A stretch of DNA of 64,000 nucleotides from Streptomyces odontomachi (GTDB lineage Bacteria; Actinomycetota; Actinomycetes; Streptomycetales; Streptomycetaceae): the NCBI RefSeq assembly GCF_024435355.1, contig NZ_JAMJWG010000003.1:186001-250000 (forward strand). Direction: 5' to 3'. The translations under genes and the position numbers were made by a program. The notes under the pieces were generated by a model. It was not told the DNA's origin. It saw only the letters and a program-made list of their open reading frames with translations, and did no database searches. Numbering within the stretch: position 1 is the first letter of the stretch; every line of letters starts with the position of its first letter. Positions 1 to 9,120 of the stretch are shown here, in pieces.

Positions 1-189
1 CACCGTGCAGACCGCCAGCGCGAGGGCGAGGACCGCGTCGGCCGTCCACGTCCACCGGGACGTATGCGGTGGCGGATCGGGGCGCAGCAGCGCCAGCCCA
101 GCGGACCGCCAGCGGTCCACCGCCCGGGTCCGCCACCGGCCCGCCGCGCCGCTCCACCACCGGTCCGCGTTTTCCGCACCCCCACCCAT
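1..189 (-). CDS. Probable sensor histidine kinase, N-terminal fragment
   Basis: An open minus-strand frame begins at the ATG at 189 and runs off the left edge, giving 63 residues without a stop. It starts MGGGAENADRWWSG, continues with an Arg/Trp-rich juxtamembrane stretch, and ends in a hydrophobic run (TADAVLALALAVCTV) that looks like a first membrane helix. This is typical of Streptomyces NarL-partner kinases, which often sit divergent from MacB-type ABC exporters such as the one at 396. No catalytic residues are in view, so the kinase call is inference from the N-terminus and the context. No strong ribosome site is seen; a start slightly upstream is possible. The 190-395 spacer would hold both divergent promoters. 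Confidence 0.5.
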   Translation of the reverse strand, partial: MGGGAENADRWWSGAAGRWRTRAVDRWRSAGLALLRPDPPPHTSRWTWTADAVLALALAVCTV

Positions 190-395
190 GCGCCCCAGTG
201 TGGCCCGCCGGGTGCCCGGCCCACCTCCCCCTGCGCGGCGACCCGGCCTACCACTTGCGCGTACATCCCGGGGATGACGCGCCCGGCGGACCATCCCGGC
301 ACGGCAGCGGCACTCACCGGCGCGGGCGACGACGGGGACCCGGTGCGGCTCCTAGCGTCGGCGCCGCATCATCCACACCGGCCAGGGGAGGCGCC

Positions 396-1223
396 GTGGT
401 CGCGACCACGCCCGTCATCGACATCCACGACGTGAGCAGGACGTACGGGGAAGGGCCGCCGGCGCTCGCCGACGTGACGTTGCGGGTCCGGGCGGGAGAG
501 GCGCTGGCGGTCCTCGGGCCCTCCGGGAGCGGCAAGTCGACCCTGCTCAACCTGATCGCGCGCCTCGACCGTCCCACCAGCGGCAGCGTCACCGTCGACG
601 GACTGCGCGTGGACGAGCTCGGCGAGGCGGCTGCGGCGCGCTACCGGCGCACCAGGATCGGCATGGTCTTCCAGTTCTTCAACCTGCTGGACGACCTGAC
701 GGTGACCGACAACGTCCTGCTGCCGGCCCAACTGGCCGGGATGGCACGGGCCGAGTCCCGCCGCCGGGCCGCCGAGCTGTTGGGGCGGCTCGGCATCGAC
801 CGGCACGCGGACGCCTACCCCGGCCGGCTGTCCGGCGGTGAGCGGCAGCGGGTCGCCGTCGCCCGCGCCCTGATGAACCGTCCGGCGCTGCTGCTCGCCG
901 ACGAGCCGACCGGCGCGCTGGACACCGCGTCCGGCGAGGACGTCCGGGACCTGCTCACCGCGCTGCACGCGGACGGGCAGACGATCGTGCTGGTCACCCA
1001 TGATCTGAGCCTCGCCGAGGCGTGCGCGACACGCACCGTCGAACTGGTCGACGGGCGGATCGTCCGGGACGTCCAGCACCCCCCGCGCTCCGGGCACACC
1101 CCGCCGCACGCCGGGCACACCCCGCACGCCGGGCAGGCGGCGGGAGCGACCTCGCCCGGTACGTCACGCGGTGCCGCGGTCGCCGGCGGCGGTACCGCCG
1201 GGCACGAAGGCGGCGCCCGATGA
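396..1223 (+). CDS. ABC transporter ATP-binding protein, MacB/LolD type
   Basis: This is the 275-residue ATPase of an exporter of the MacB/FtsX class and powers the permease encoded next. The GTG at 396 is chosen because GGGGAGG lies just before it; the frame is open further upstream but without coding character. Visible motifs are Walker A (GPSGSGKST), Q-loop (VFQFFN), signature (LSGGERQR), Walker B with catalytic Glu (LLLADEPTGALD) and switch His (LVTHD). The last ~50 residues are a Pro/His/Gly-rich tail with repeated GHTP units, outside the ATPase fold and probably disordered. Its TGA overlaps the permease ATG (ATGA), so the pair is translationally coupled. Substrate unknown; related systems export antimicrobials or lipids. 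Confidence 0.93.
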   Translation: MVATTPVIDIHDVSRTYGEGPPALADVTLRVRAGEALAVLGPSGSGKSTLLNLIARLDRPTSGSVTVDGLRVDELGEAAAARYRRTRIGMVFQFFNLLDDLTVTDNVLLPAQLAGMARAESRRRAAELLGRLGIDRHADAYPGRLSGGERQRVAVARALMNRPALLLADEPTGALDTASGEDVRDLLTALHADGQTIVLVTHDLSLAEACATRTVELVDGRIVRDVQHPPRSGHTPPHAGHTPHAGQAAGATSPGTSRGAAVAGGGTAGHEGGAR

Positions 1224-3619
1224 GCGCCCTGGGCAAGGTGGTGCGCGCCGGGGTCGGGCGGCGCCGGCTCCAGACCGTGGTGCTGGTCCTGACCACGATG
1301 GTGGCCGTGACCGCCTCCCTGGTCGCCGCCGGGGTGCTCACGGCGTCCCGGGCGCCCTTCGACCACGCCATGGGCGCGCAGCACGGCGCCCATCTCACGG
1401 CCAGGTTCGACGCCGGGAAGGTCACGGCGGCGCAGCTCGGGCAGACCGCGCGGGCGTCCGGTGTGACGGCCGCCGCCGGCCCCTTCCGGACCCTCTCGGT
1501 GCACCCGGAGACGGCATCGGACTCCGGCGACCTGCCGGCCGGTGTCACGCTGCCCGAGATGACCGTCGCCGGGCGCGCGGACGCCGGCGGGCCGGTCGAC
1601 CGGCTCGGCCTCGTCGACGGCCGCTGGGTCGCACGGGCCGGCGAGATCGTCCTGGCGGGCGACGAGATGCCCATCCCGGTGGGTGCCCGGCTGACCTTTC
1701 CCGACCTGCCGAACAGCCCGACGCTGACGGTGGTCGGCCTCGCCCGGTCGGTGACCGGCAGCGCGGACGCCTGGGTGACCCCCGCGCAGGCGGAAACCCT
1801 GACCGCGCAGCGGGGCGCCTCCGGCGCGTCCGGGTACGAGATGCTCTACCGCTTCGCGCACGCGGACAGCGACAAGCAGCTCTCCGCGGACCGTGCCACG
1901 ATCCGCGCCGCCGTGCCGGAGGGAGCCCTGACCGGCACGCTCTCGTACCGCACCGTCCGGCAGGAGCAACTCGCGAACGCGCTGGCCTTCGTGCCGTTCG
2001 TGGCCGCGTTCGGGGTGCTCGGCCTGGTCATGTCGGTGCTGATCATCGGGATCGTCGTCAGTGGCGCGGTGGGCGCCGCCACCCGGCGCATCGGCGTGCT
2101 CAAGTCGCTCGGCTGCACGCCCGCGCAGGTGGTGCGGGCCTACGTGGCACAGGCGTTGATCCCGGCGGTGGTCGGCTGCGGCCTCGGGGTGCTGCTCGGC
2201 AACGTGATCGCGGTCCCGGTCCTTGGTGACGTCGAGGACGTCTACAACGGTGCGCCGGCGTCCGTGCCCTGGTGGGTGGATGCCGGGGTGCCCGCCGCCG
2301 CGCTCGTGCTGGTCGCCGTCGCCGCGCTGGTGCCCGCGCTGCGCGCCGGGCGTCTCGACCCCGTGCGGGCGCTCACCGTCGGGCGCACGCCGAGCGCCGC
2401 ACGCGGGCGGCTGGTGCGGCGCCTGGCCGGCCGGCTGCCGTTGCCGCGGCCGGTCAGCCTCGGTCTGGCGAACCCCTTCGCGCACCCGGCGCGTTCGGCG
2501 ACGACGGCCGCCGCGGTCGGCTTCGCCGCCGTCACGGTGACGTTCGCCGTCGGACTCGGCCTGACGCTGTCGGACGTGCAGTCCGGCCGCATGCTCGACG
2601 CGGCCGGATCGGTCGTCGTGGAGACCGGCCGTGGCGGCGGCCCGCCCGGGGCCCGGACCGTCCACGTGCCCGGCGCCGCTGACGCCCCACCGGCCGACCC
2701 GGCCGAGGTCGCCGCCGCCCTGCGCGGCCAGCAAGGGACCGGCCGCTCGTACGGCACCGCCCAGGCCGAGGTCGCCGCGTCCGGGGTCACCGGCCGCACC
2801 ACCGTGATCGGGTACGACGGCGATGCGTCATGGGCCGCCCCCGAGATGGTGGCGGGTCACTGGTTCAGCGGGCCCGGCCAGGCCGTGGTCACGGAGCGGT
2901 TCCTGCACGCCGCCGGGGTCGGGCTCGGAGACACCGTCACCCTCACCGCGAACGGCCGGCACACCTCCGTACGCCTCGTCGGCACGGCGTTCTTCACCCA
3001 GGGCCAGGGCATGGAACTACTCACCTCCACCCGCACCCTCACCGCCCTCGGCCTGGACGCCACACCGGCCCGCTTCTACGTGCAGACGACCCCGGGCACG
3101 GACGTGTCCGGCTACGTCACCGCGCTCAACGCCGCACTGGGTGGCGGGAACTCCGGTGCGCTGGCCCGTCCCAACACCGGTGGCTCGTCGAGCGTGATCG
3201 CGGCCATGGACGCTCTGATCGGCGTCCTCACCCTGATGCTCGTCGCGGTCGCGGCGCTCGGCGTGCTCAACACGGTCGTCCTCGACACCCGTGACCGCGT
3301 CCACGACCTCGGCGTCTTCAAGGCCCTCGGGATGGCACCGCGGCAGACGGTGACCATGGTGATCACGTCGATCGCCGCCATCGGACTGCTCGCCGGCGTC
3401 GCCGGGGTCCCGGTCGGCGTGGCCCTGCACCACGCCATCACGCCCCTCATGGGCGACGCCGTCGGCATGAGCGTGCCCACCGCGTTCACCACCGTCTACG
3501 CCGCCCCCGCCGTCGTCCTGCTCGCCCTCGGCGGCCTGCTGATCGCGCTCGGCGGCGCGCTGCTCCCGGCGGGCTGGGCGGCCCGCACGGACACGGCGAG
3601 GGCGCTGCGGACGGAGTGA
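1220..3619 (+). CDS. ABC transporter permease, FtsX/MacB family
   Basis: A 799-residue membrane protein starting at the ATG that overlaps the ATPase stop. It has the two-lobed architecture of actinobacterial FtsX-like permeases. A first membrane helix (about residues 15-37) is followed by a large extracytoplasmic domain, a triple-helix FtsX core near 255-410, a second extracytoplasmic domain from about 450, and a final FtsX core near 680-790. The cytosolic loop TRRIGVLKSLGCTPAQVVRAY and its C-terminal counterpart RDRVHDLGVFKALGMAPRQT are the conserved coupling segments that contact the ATPase. Together with the gene at 396 it forms a complete exporter, likely controlled by the divergent kinase system at the left edge. 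Confidence 0.93.
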   Translation: MSALGKVVRAGVGRRRLQTVVLVLTTMVAVTASLVAAGVLTASRAPFDHAMGAQHGAHLTARFDAGKVTAAQLGQTARASGVTAAAGPFRTLSVHPETASDSGDLPAGVTLPEMTVAGRADAGGPVDRLGLVDGRWVARAGEIVLAGDEMPIPVGARLTFPDLPNSPTLTVVGLARSVTGSADAWVTPAQAETLTAQRGASGASGYEMLYRFAHADSDKQLSADRATIRAAVPEGALTGTLSYRTVRQEQLANALAFVPFVAAFGVLGLVMSVLIIGIVVSGAVGAATRRIGVLKSLGCTPAQVVRAYVAQALIPAVVGCGLGVLLGNVIAVPVLGDVEDVYNGAPASVPWWVDAGVPAAALVLVAVAALVPALRAGRLDPVRALTVGRTPSAARGRLVRRLAGRLPLPRPVSLGLANPFAHPARSATTAAAVGFAAVTVTFAVGLGLTLSDVQSGRMLDAAGSVVVETGRGGGPPGARTVHVPGAADAPPADPAEVAAALRGQQGTGRSYGTAQAEVAASGVTGRTTVIGYDGDASWAAPEMVAGHWFSGPGQAVVTERFLHAAGVGLGDTVTLTANGRHTSVRLVGTAFFTQGQGMELLTSTRTLTALGLDATPARFYVQTTPGTDVSGYVTALNAALGGGNSGALARPNTGGSSSVIAAMDALIGVLTLMLVAVAALGVLNTVVLDTRDRVHDLGVFKALGMAPRQTVTMVITSIAAIGLLAGVAGVPVGVALHHAITPLMGDAVGMSVPTAFTTVYAAPAVVLLALGGLLIALGGALLPAGWAARTDTARALRTE

Positions 3620-3715
3620 GGAGCGGGCTTGGTGGCCCCGGCGCCCCGGTGACCTCGGCTGATGCCCCTGGTCAATTGCCCGCCGGGGCGTCGGGGCCCC
3701 GTCTAGCCTCCGAGC

Positions 3716-4186
3716 ATGATGTTCTGGCAGCTCACGATCGACGCGAACGACCCGCCCCTGCTGGCACGCTTCTGGGCGCGGGCGCTGGACTACCAGCCGG
3801 CCCCGCCCGCGGAACCGCGGACCACCTGGAACGCGCACTACCGCGACCGGTTGGAGGGTGCGCCCGCCTTCACGGACCGGATCTTCGACCCGGCCGGGCT
3901 GCGCCCGCCGATCTGGTTCCAGCAGGTCCCGGAGGGCAAGGCCGGCAAGAACCGGCTGCACCTCGACCTCTATCCGACCGGCCGCGACGACTCGCTGCCG
4001 CTGGAGCAACGGGCCGAGATCGTCGACGCGAAGGTCGACGAACTGGTCGAAGGGGGCGCGCGGGTGGTGCACCGGGAACGCGGGGCCGGTCCGGAGTGGG
4101 GGTCCCCCCGGGCGTCCAGCTCTGGGGGAGGGTTCTACTTCGTCGTCCTGAACGATCCGGAGGGCAACGAGTTCTGCGTCAGCTGA
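3716..4186 (+). CDS. VOC (glyoxalase/bleomycin-resistance fold) protein
   Basis: A 156-residue cytosolic protein. The N-terminus (FWQLTIDANDPPLLARFWARAL) and the pattern of paired beta-alpha-beta-beta-beta modules match the glyoxalase-like VOC superfamily. The second module contains RLHLDLYP and ends GGFYFVVLNDPEGNEFCV, the classic VOC C-terminal signature in which the final Glu is a metal ligand. Reaction and substrate cannot be assigned; many Streptomyces paralogues are uncharacterised. It stands alone, 96 bp after the permease, and is followed by a strong hairpin at 4217. Confidence 0.85.
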   Translation: MMFWQLTIDANDPPLLARFWARALDYQPAPPAEPRTTWNAHYRDRLEGAPAFTDRIFDPAGLRPPIWFQQVPEGKAGKNRLHLDLYPTGRDDSLPLEQRAEIVDAKVDELVEGGARVVHRERGAGPEWGSPRASSSGGGFYFVVLNDPEGNEFCVS

Positions 4187-4216
4187 GCGGACGGGACCCG
4201 CGGGGCCGGGGACCGT

Positions 4217-4255
4217 GCCGGGCGCCCTCCCGCGGTGTGCGGGCGGGCGCCCGGC
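4217..4255 (+). terminator. Hairpin terminator after the VOC gene
   Basis: Arms GCCGGGCGCCC (4217-4227) and GGGCGCCCGGC (4245-4255) form an 11-bp perfect stem with further GC pairing inside, followed by TGCTTTCC. It has no long T-run, as is usual for Streptomyces terminators. Confidence 0.65.
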
Positions 4256-4375
4256 TGCTTTCCGGAAGGTTCCCCACCAATTCTCCGGCGGTGGCATAGC
4301 CGCACCCGAGTACGCGCGTCACCAGGGGTACAGGGGCGGAGCACCGGGCGCCCCACCGGAGCAGAGAAGGTGACG

Positions 4376-4933
4376 ATGGATGCCGAAGCACAGCAGAGTT
4401 TCCAGGAGTTCGTGGCCGGCCGATCGCCGGCGTTACTGAAGACGGCCGTACTGCTGAGTGGCGGAGACGGGCACGCGGCGGAGGACCTGTTACAGAACGC
4501 CCTGGTCAAGGCCGCCGGACGGTGGCACCGCATCGACGAGCCCGAGGCGTACGTCCGCCAGATCCTGTACCGGCAGCAGGTCAGCCGCTGGCGCCTGAAG
4601 TGGCGGCGGCGCGAGGTCAGCGTGGCCGAGCTGCCGGAGGTGAGCGGCACCGGCGACGGGGCGGCCGCCGCCGAAGTGCGCCTGGTGATGCGTGGCGCGC
4701 TGGCCCGCCTCACCGCACGCCAACGGACCGTGCTGGTCCTGCGCTACTTCGAGGACCTGCCGGAGGCCGACGTGGCCCGGGTGCTCGGCTGCTCGGTCGG
4801 CACCGTACGGTCCACCACCCACCGCTCCCTCGCCCGACTGCGCGCCCTCGCGCCCGAACTGGCCGCGCTCGGCCCGGCCACCGCCGAACGGGACACGTCC
4901 CGTGACTACTCGCCCGTGGAGGTGCGCCCGTGA
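4376..4933 (+). CDS. SigE-family ECF RNA polymerase sigma factor
   Basis: A 185-residue extracytoplasmic-function sigma factor of the actinobacterial SigE subfamily (TIGR02983-like). The N-terminal SFQEFVAGRSPALLKTAVLLSGG and LLQNALVKAAGRW are region 2, and ARLTARQRTVLVLRYFEDL with a following helix-turn-helix is region 4. Region 4 ends VGTVRSTTHRSLARLR, the DNA-recognition helix. The ATG at 4376 is chosen because AGAAGG lies five bases before it; a GTG two codons earlier is too close to that site. Its last codons overlap the GTG of the next gene, which encodes a membrane protein, the usual arrangement of a sigma factor with its signal-sensing partner. Confidence 0.9.
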   Translation: MDAEAQQSFQEFVAGRSPALLKTAVLLSGGDGHAAEDLLQNALVKAAGRWHRIDEPEAYVRQILYRQQVSRWRLKWRRREVSVAELPEVSGTGDGAAAAEVRLVMRGALARLTARQRTVLVLRYFEDLPEADVARVLGCSVGTVRSTTHRSLARLRALAPELAALGPATAERDTSRDYSPVEVRP

Positions 4934-6171
4934 ACGTCGACGAAGTGGTCCGTGCGGCACTGCACGAACAGGCCGGCGAACAGCGCCTCCCGAGTCCGGG
5001 CTTCGCCGACCGGATCCTGGCCGTCCGGCGCCGCCGCCGGATCCGTACCCTCGCGTCCGTCGCCACGGCCACCGTGGCGGTGGTCGCCGTCGCCGTCGCG
5101 GTCCCCCTGCTGGACTCCGGCCACGGCTCGGGCACGTCCGACACCCAGCTCGCCAGCCAGGCGAACCGGAGCGACATCATCGCCCACCCCGAACAGTCGC
5201 CGCCGCGCGACCTGATCGCGGCCGGGAACACCGCGCTCGCCGCGTACTACACGTCGAAGCGGGTCAAGGACACCCCCGACAAGGCCGTCGACCGGCGCGT
5301 CTACGGCATCCTCGACCAGAAGACCGGCAAGTACGTGCAGCAGGACCGCTGGTCGTACGTGGCCGTCGCGCCCGGCATGCGGACCGCCGCCGTACTGGAG
5401 GGCGACCTCCCGGCCCGCCGGATCGGCCTGCTCGACCTGTTCACCGGCAAGGTCGACCGCTGGATCCCGGTGGACCACGGCGTCGGCGCCGTCACGTTCT
5501 CGTCCGACGGCGGCAAGCTCCTCGCGACGACCTACAAAGCCGACCCCGACCTGCGGTTCCGGAAGAAATACGACGCCAACGACGACGGCAAGCGGGACTG
5601 GGAGCCGGCCCTGAACTCCCCCCGTACCGGCTTCTACGTCCTCGACGTGGCCTCCGGGAAGGGTTCCTGGAGCGCGGTCTCGCACAAGCCCAACAAGGGC
5701 TACTACCCCGCGGAGATCAACGCCCGCCAGGACTTCGGCTTCAGCGCCGACGGGAAGCTGGTCTGGTCGGGGCTCGCCATGGACCCCGGCGTGCGGTACT
5801 ACGACTTCAAGGGCAACGAGGTCGCCGTACCGGCGAACGAGAAGCACCTGAGCTGGTTCGACGGCGCGCGGCTGTCCCCGAACGGCAAGCTCGCGGCCGG
5901 CGGCTTCGCCGGCGGCGCGACGACCACCGCGACCCAGATCATCGATCCCTACACCGGCAAGCGGCTCTACAAGACCCCCGGCCAGCAGCAACTGGTCTGG
6001 GTCGACAACAAGCGCCTCATCGAGTGGGACATCGCACCGGGCTCCGGCGAGTACCACCAGCACCTGGTGCTCGTCACGATCGGCAACGACAAGACGGTCC
6101 CGCTGAGCGGCTTCCTCAAAGGCACCGACGGCAACCTCGCCCGCTGGACACCGGTCTTCGCGGAGCGCTGA
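4930..6171 (+). CDS. Membrane-anchored beta-propeller protein, probable sigma-factor partner
   Basis: A 413-residue protein starting at a GTG that overlaps the sigma-factor stop (GTGA). Residues 1-40 are cytosolic and end in a basic RRRRRIRT stop-transfer. Residues ~41-61 form one membrane helix. The remainder is an extracytoplasmic WD40/TolB-like propeller with repeated turns such as VFTGKVDRW, LDVASGKG and IDPYTGKRLYKT. Coupling to a SigE-family gene suggests an anti-sigma or signal-sensing role. The cytosolic segment is short and lacks a recognisable zinc anti-sigma motif, so it may act differently from RsrA-type proteins. Function is inference from arrangement and topology. Confidence 0.8.
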   Translation: MNVDEVVRAALHEQAGEQRLPSPGFADRILAVRRRRRIRTLASVATATVAVVAVAVAVPLLDSGHGSGTSDTQLASQANRSDIIAHPEQSPPRDLIAAGNTALAAYYTSKRVKDTPDKAVDRRVYGILDQKTGKYVQQDRWSYVAVAPGMRTAAVLEGDLPARRIGLLDLFTGKVDRWIPVDHGVGAVTFSSDGGKLLATTYKADPDLRFRKKYDANDDGKRDWEPALNSPRTGFYVLDVASGKGSWSAVSHKPNKGYYPAEINARQDFGFSADGKLVWSGLAMDPGVRYYDFKGNEVAVPANEKHLSWFDGARLSPNGKLAAGGFAGGATTTATQIIDPYTGKRLYKTPGQQQLVWVDNKRLIEWDIAPGSGEYHQHLVLVTIGNDKTVPLSGFLKGTDGNLARWTPVFAER

Positions 6172-6200
6172 CCCTCCCGCTCTCACCCGCTCCACGTACG

Positions 6201-6244
6201 CCGCCGCGGCCCGCCACCCTCACCTGGGCGGTGGGCCGCGGCGG
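6201..6244. terminator. Convergent hairpin between the propeller gene and purA
   Basis: Arms CCGCCGCGGCCC (6201-6212) and GGGCCGCGGCGG (6233-6244) give a 12-bp perfect stem. It lies 29 bp after the propeller gene and 170 bp beyond the purA stop, and could end transcription from both sides. Confidence 0.6.
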
Positions 6245-6414
6245 TGTGCCATGGTCACATCACCCCACGAGGCCGCGCACCGGATCCGAGAGCAACGATT
6301 CCGGACGGTGCCGGCCGCCCGGACGCCCGGCCCCGCACCACGGTGGCGCGGCGGGGCGGGCGCCCGGAGGACCGTCCTCGGAGACGCAGGACGCACGACG
6401 CAGGGCGGTGGGGT

Positions 6415-7698
6415 CTACAGGAACGAGTTGATCTGTACCGTCTCGTCCCGGCCGGGGCCCACGCCGATCGCGGAGATCGGGGCGCCGGACATCTCCTCCA
6501 GCGCCTTTACGTAGGCCTGCGCGTTCTTCGGCAGGTCGGCGAAGGACTTGGCGGCGGAGATGTCCTCGGACCAACCGGGCAGCGTCTCGTAGATCGGCTT
6601 GGCGTGGTGGAAGTCGGTCTGCGAGTAGGGGAGTTCCTCGACGCGCTTGCCGTCGATCTCGTACGCCACGCACACCGGGATCTGCTCCCAGCCGGTCAGG
6701 ACGTCGAGCTTGGTGAGGAAGAAGTCGGTGAGGCCGTTGACGCGGGTGGCGTAGCGGGCGATCACCGCGTCGAACCAGCCGCAGCGGCGGTCGCGGCCGG
6801 TGGTGACCCCACGCTCGCCGCCGATCCGGCGCAGCGCCTCCCCGTCCTCGTCCAGCAGCTCGGTGGGGAACGGGCCGGCGCCGACGCGGGTGGTGTACGC
6901 CTTGAGGATGCCGATCACACGGTTGATCTTCGTGGGGCCGACGCCCGCGCCGGTGCAGGCACCGCCCGCGGTGGGGTTGCTCGACGTCACGAACGGATAG
7001 GTGCCGTGGTCGATGTCGAGCAGGGTGCCCTGGCCGCCCTCGAAGAGGACGACCTTGCCGGCGTCCAGCGCCTCGTTCAGGACCAGCACGGTGTCGGCGA
7101 CGTACGGCCGCAGCTTGTCGGCGTAGCCCAGCAGCTCCTCCAGCACCTGGTCCGCGGCGATGGCGCGGCGGTTGTAGAGCTTGGTGAGCATCTGGTTCTT
7201 GATGTCGAGCGCGGCCTCCACCTTCTGCCGCAGGATCGACTCGTCGTAGAGGTCCTGGACGCGGATGCCGGTGCGGTTGATCTTGTCGGCGTAGGTGGGG
7301 CCGATACCGCGCCCGGTGGTGCCGATCTTGCGCTTTCCGAGGAAGCGTTCCGTCACCTTGTCCGTGGTGACGTTGTACGGCGTGATGATGTGGGCGTTTC
7401 CGCTGATCAGAAGCTTGGACGTGTCGACACCCCGGTCATTGAGTCCGCTCAGCTCGAAGAGCAGGACCGACGGGTCGACGACGACACCGTTACCGATCAC
7501 GGGCACGCAGTCGGGGCTGAGGATTCCGGAAGGAAGCAGGTGCAGGGCGTATTTCTGGTCGCCCACCACCACCGTGTGACCAGCGTTGTTGCCACCCTGG
7601 TAGCGCACCACGTAGTCGACCGAGCCACCGAGCAGGTCGGTGGCCTTTCCTTTGCCTTCGTCACCCCACTGAGCACCGAGCAGCACAAGTGCGGGCAC
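6415..7698 (-). CDS. purA: Adenylosuccinate synthetase
   Basis: The 427-residue enzyme condenses IMP with aspartate using GTP to give adenylosuccinate, the first committed step to AMP, in the cytosol. Full length for the family. The N-terminal GTP loop (QWGDEGKGK) is present, as are the conserved [19 protein letters not shown] and ECxxGWFD-type (DRRCGWFD) stretches and TTGRDR. The C-terminal [17 protein letters not shown] and VGPGRDET are diagnostic. The start is GTG at 7698 with GGAAGGGG about nine bases before it. It is transcribed alone, divergent from the gene at 7890. The purine genes vdh-side purM lies at the other end of the window. Confidence 0.98.
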   Translation of the reverse strand: MPALVLLGAQWGDEGKGKATDLLGGSVDYVVRYQGGNNAGHTVVVGDQKYALHLLPSGILSPDCVPVIGNGVVVDPSVLLFELSGLNDRGVDTSKLLISGNAHIITPYNVTTDKVTERFLGKRKIGTTGRGIGPTYADKINRTGIRVQDLYDESILRQKVEAALDIKNQMLTKLYNRRAIAADQVLEELLGYADKLRPYVADTVLVLNEALDAGKVVLFEGGQGTLLDIDHGTYPFVTSSNPTAGGACTGAGVGPTKINRVIGILKAYTTRVGAGPFPTELLDEDGEALRRIGGERGVTTGRDRRCGWFDAVIARYATRVNGLTDFFLTKLDVLTGWEQIPVCVAYEIDGKRVEELPYSQTDFHHAKPIYETLPGWSEDISAAKSFADLPKNAQAYVKALEEMSGAPISAIGVGPGRDETVQINSFL

Positions 7699-7820
7699 AG
7701 GCGTACACCCCTTCCGGGCGGGGCATGCCTCCTAGGTCTGGGGACGGGGCGTACGCGCCGTCGCGTACCCCGTCGACCCGCCCGGCCACGACCGGCGGAG
7801 AGATGCCCCGGAATAGACGA

Positions 7821-7848
7821 AGCCCCTGGCGCAATAGCGCAAGGGGCT
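7821..7848. promoter_or_regulatory. Strong hairpin in the purA divergent region
   Basis: Twelve-base arms around an AATA loop pair with one mismatch: outer AGCCCCT/AGGGGCT and inner GCGC/GCGC. It lies 122 bp before the purA start and 41 bp before the gene at 7890, so it is in the 5' region of both divergent genes rather than at a 3' end. It could be an operator, a leader hairpin or a transcription roadblock; no poly-T follows on either strand. Confidence 0.4.
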
Positions 7849-7889
7849 CTTGCACAAAGATGCTACCCGAGGAAGCGAGGCAGGACAGA

Positions 7890-9032
7890 GTGTCGGCTTC
7901 CGATCACTTGCTGGTGATCATCGACCCGGTTGCCAGGCAGTGCGACGGAGAGTCGGTGCGGATCGCGAAGGACGTGCTCAGCGCGCGTGCGGTCATGAAA
8001 CTTTGTCTGCCCGACAACCCGGTGGAGTTCGCCCGGGCGCTGGCCAGACGGGGGGCACGCCACCTCGTGGTGGTGGGCGACGACCGGGCCCTGCTACGCG
8101 CCGTCACCCTGCTGCACCGCGAGCGCGAACCGGATTCGTGCGCACTGTCGCTGGTCCCCGTCGGCACCGCCGTCTCCCTGGCGCACTCGCTCGGTGTGCC
8201 GGTGGGCGCGGTGGCGGCGGCGCGAGCGGTGCTCCAGGGGGTGGTGAGGCGCCAGGACCTGCTGGTCGACGACGGGGGCGGGGTGGTGCTCGGCGGCCTG
8301 CGGATACCGCCGGACGGCGGCGTGGACGGCGCCGACCTGCCGGGACCGCGGGCCGGGGCCCCGTCGGCGGGCAGCGCTGCGGACGGTGTGCCGCCGGGCG
8401 GGGAGCAGCTCGGCGGGGCGAGGGTCGGCGGAGCGCAGGTCAGCGGGGACGGGCTTGATGGAGCCGGGGTGGCTGGTTCCGTGGGAGGTCTCGGCGAGTC
8501 CGGGGGAGGGTCGGGCGCGTCGGGCGGTGCGGCGAGCGAGGCGAGTGAATCGGGTGGTGGGCCGGACGGCTCCGGTGGCTCGGGGGGTGCGCGGCGGCGC
8601 GGGCAGTCGCTGGTACGGACCCTGGCGGGCCGGCGCGGCACCACGGCGGGCCAGAACCGGGCGCTGCGGCGCCGCGGCAGACGGAACCGGATCGTGCTGC
8701 CGAGGCCCACGCGGTTGCGGGTGGAGGCGGACGGTGTGCCGCTGGTCGACGTCGACCAACCCGTCGAGGCCGTGCGGATCGCGCCGGGCACGGGAGGCCT
8801 GGCGCGGGTCGAGATCCGGCCGGCGGGAGGCACGACGCCCGGCGCCGACCCCACGGCCGATCGGTCCGCGGAACCGCCCACCGATCCGGGCTGGCTACTC
8901 GCCGACGCCCGTACGGTGACGGTGTCCGGCGCGGAGTTCCACTACTGCGCGGACATGCTGGTCGCGGGGCCGGTACGGGTACGGACGTGGACGGTACGCG
9001 AGAACGCCTGGGGGCTCACCCTTCCTGGGTGA
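7890..9032 (+). CDS. Diacylglycerol-kinase-like protein with degenerate active site
   Basis: A 380-residue protein starting at GTG 7890 with GCGAGG upstream. The first ~145 residues follow the fold of the DAGK catalytic domain: LLVIIDPVAR, then ARRGARHLVVVGDDRALLRAV, then LVPVGTAVSLAHSLGVP. In active lipid kinases the second stretch carries a GGDGT loop and the third a GTGND-type motif. Here both are altered, so catalysis is doubtful. Residues ~150-255 are a Gly/Ser-rich insertion of low complexity. The C-terminal ~110 residues resume a beta-rich domain resembling the second lobe of the family (FHYCADMLVAGPVRVRTWTVRE). It is divergent from purA and followed by intergenic repeats. Confidence 0.7.
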   Translation: MSASDHLLVIIDPVARQCDGESVRIAKDVLSARAVMKLCLPDNPVEFARALARRGARHLVVVGDDRALLRAVTLLHREREPDSCALSLVPVGTAVSLAHSLGVPVGAVAAARAVLQGVVRRQDLLVDDGGGVVLGGLRIPPDGGVDGADLPGPRAGAPSAGSAADGVPPGGEQLGGARVGGAQVSGDGLDGAGVAGSVGGLGESGGGSGASGGAASEASESGGGPDGSGGSGGARRRGQSLVRTLAGRRGTTAGQNRALRRRGRRNRIVLPRPTRLRVEADGVPLVDVDQPVEAVRIAPGTGGLARVEIRPAGGTTPGADPTADRSAEPPTDPGWLLADARTVTVSGAEFHYCADMLVAGPVRVRTWTVRENAWGLTLPG

Positions 9033-9120
9033 ACCCCTGTTTTCCGGTTTCCCCGGTCGGCGGGGCGGTCGCACCCACGCGGCGGATCCTTGAAACTGGG
9101 CGCAACGCGCCCACCCCCGT

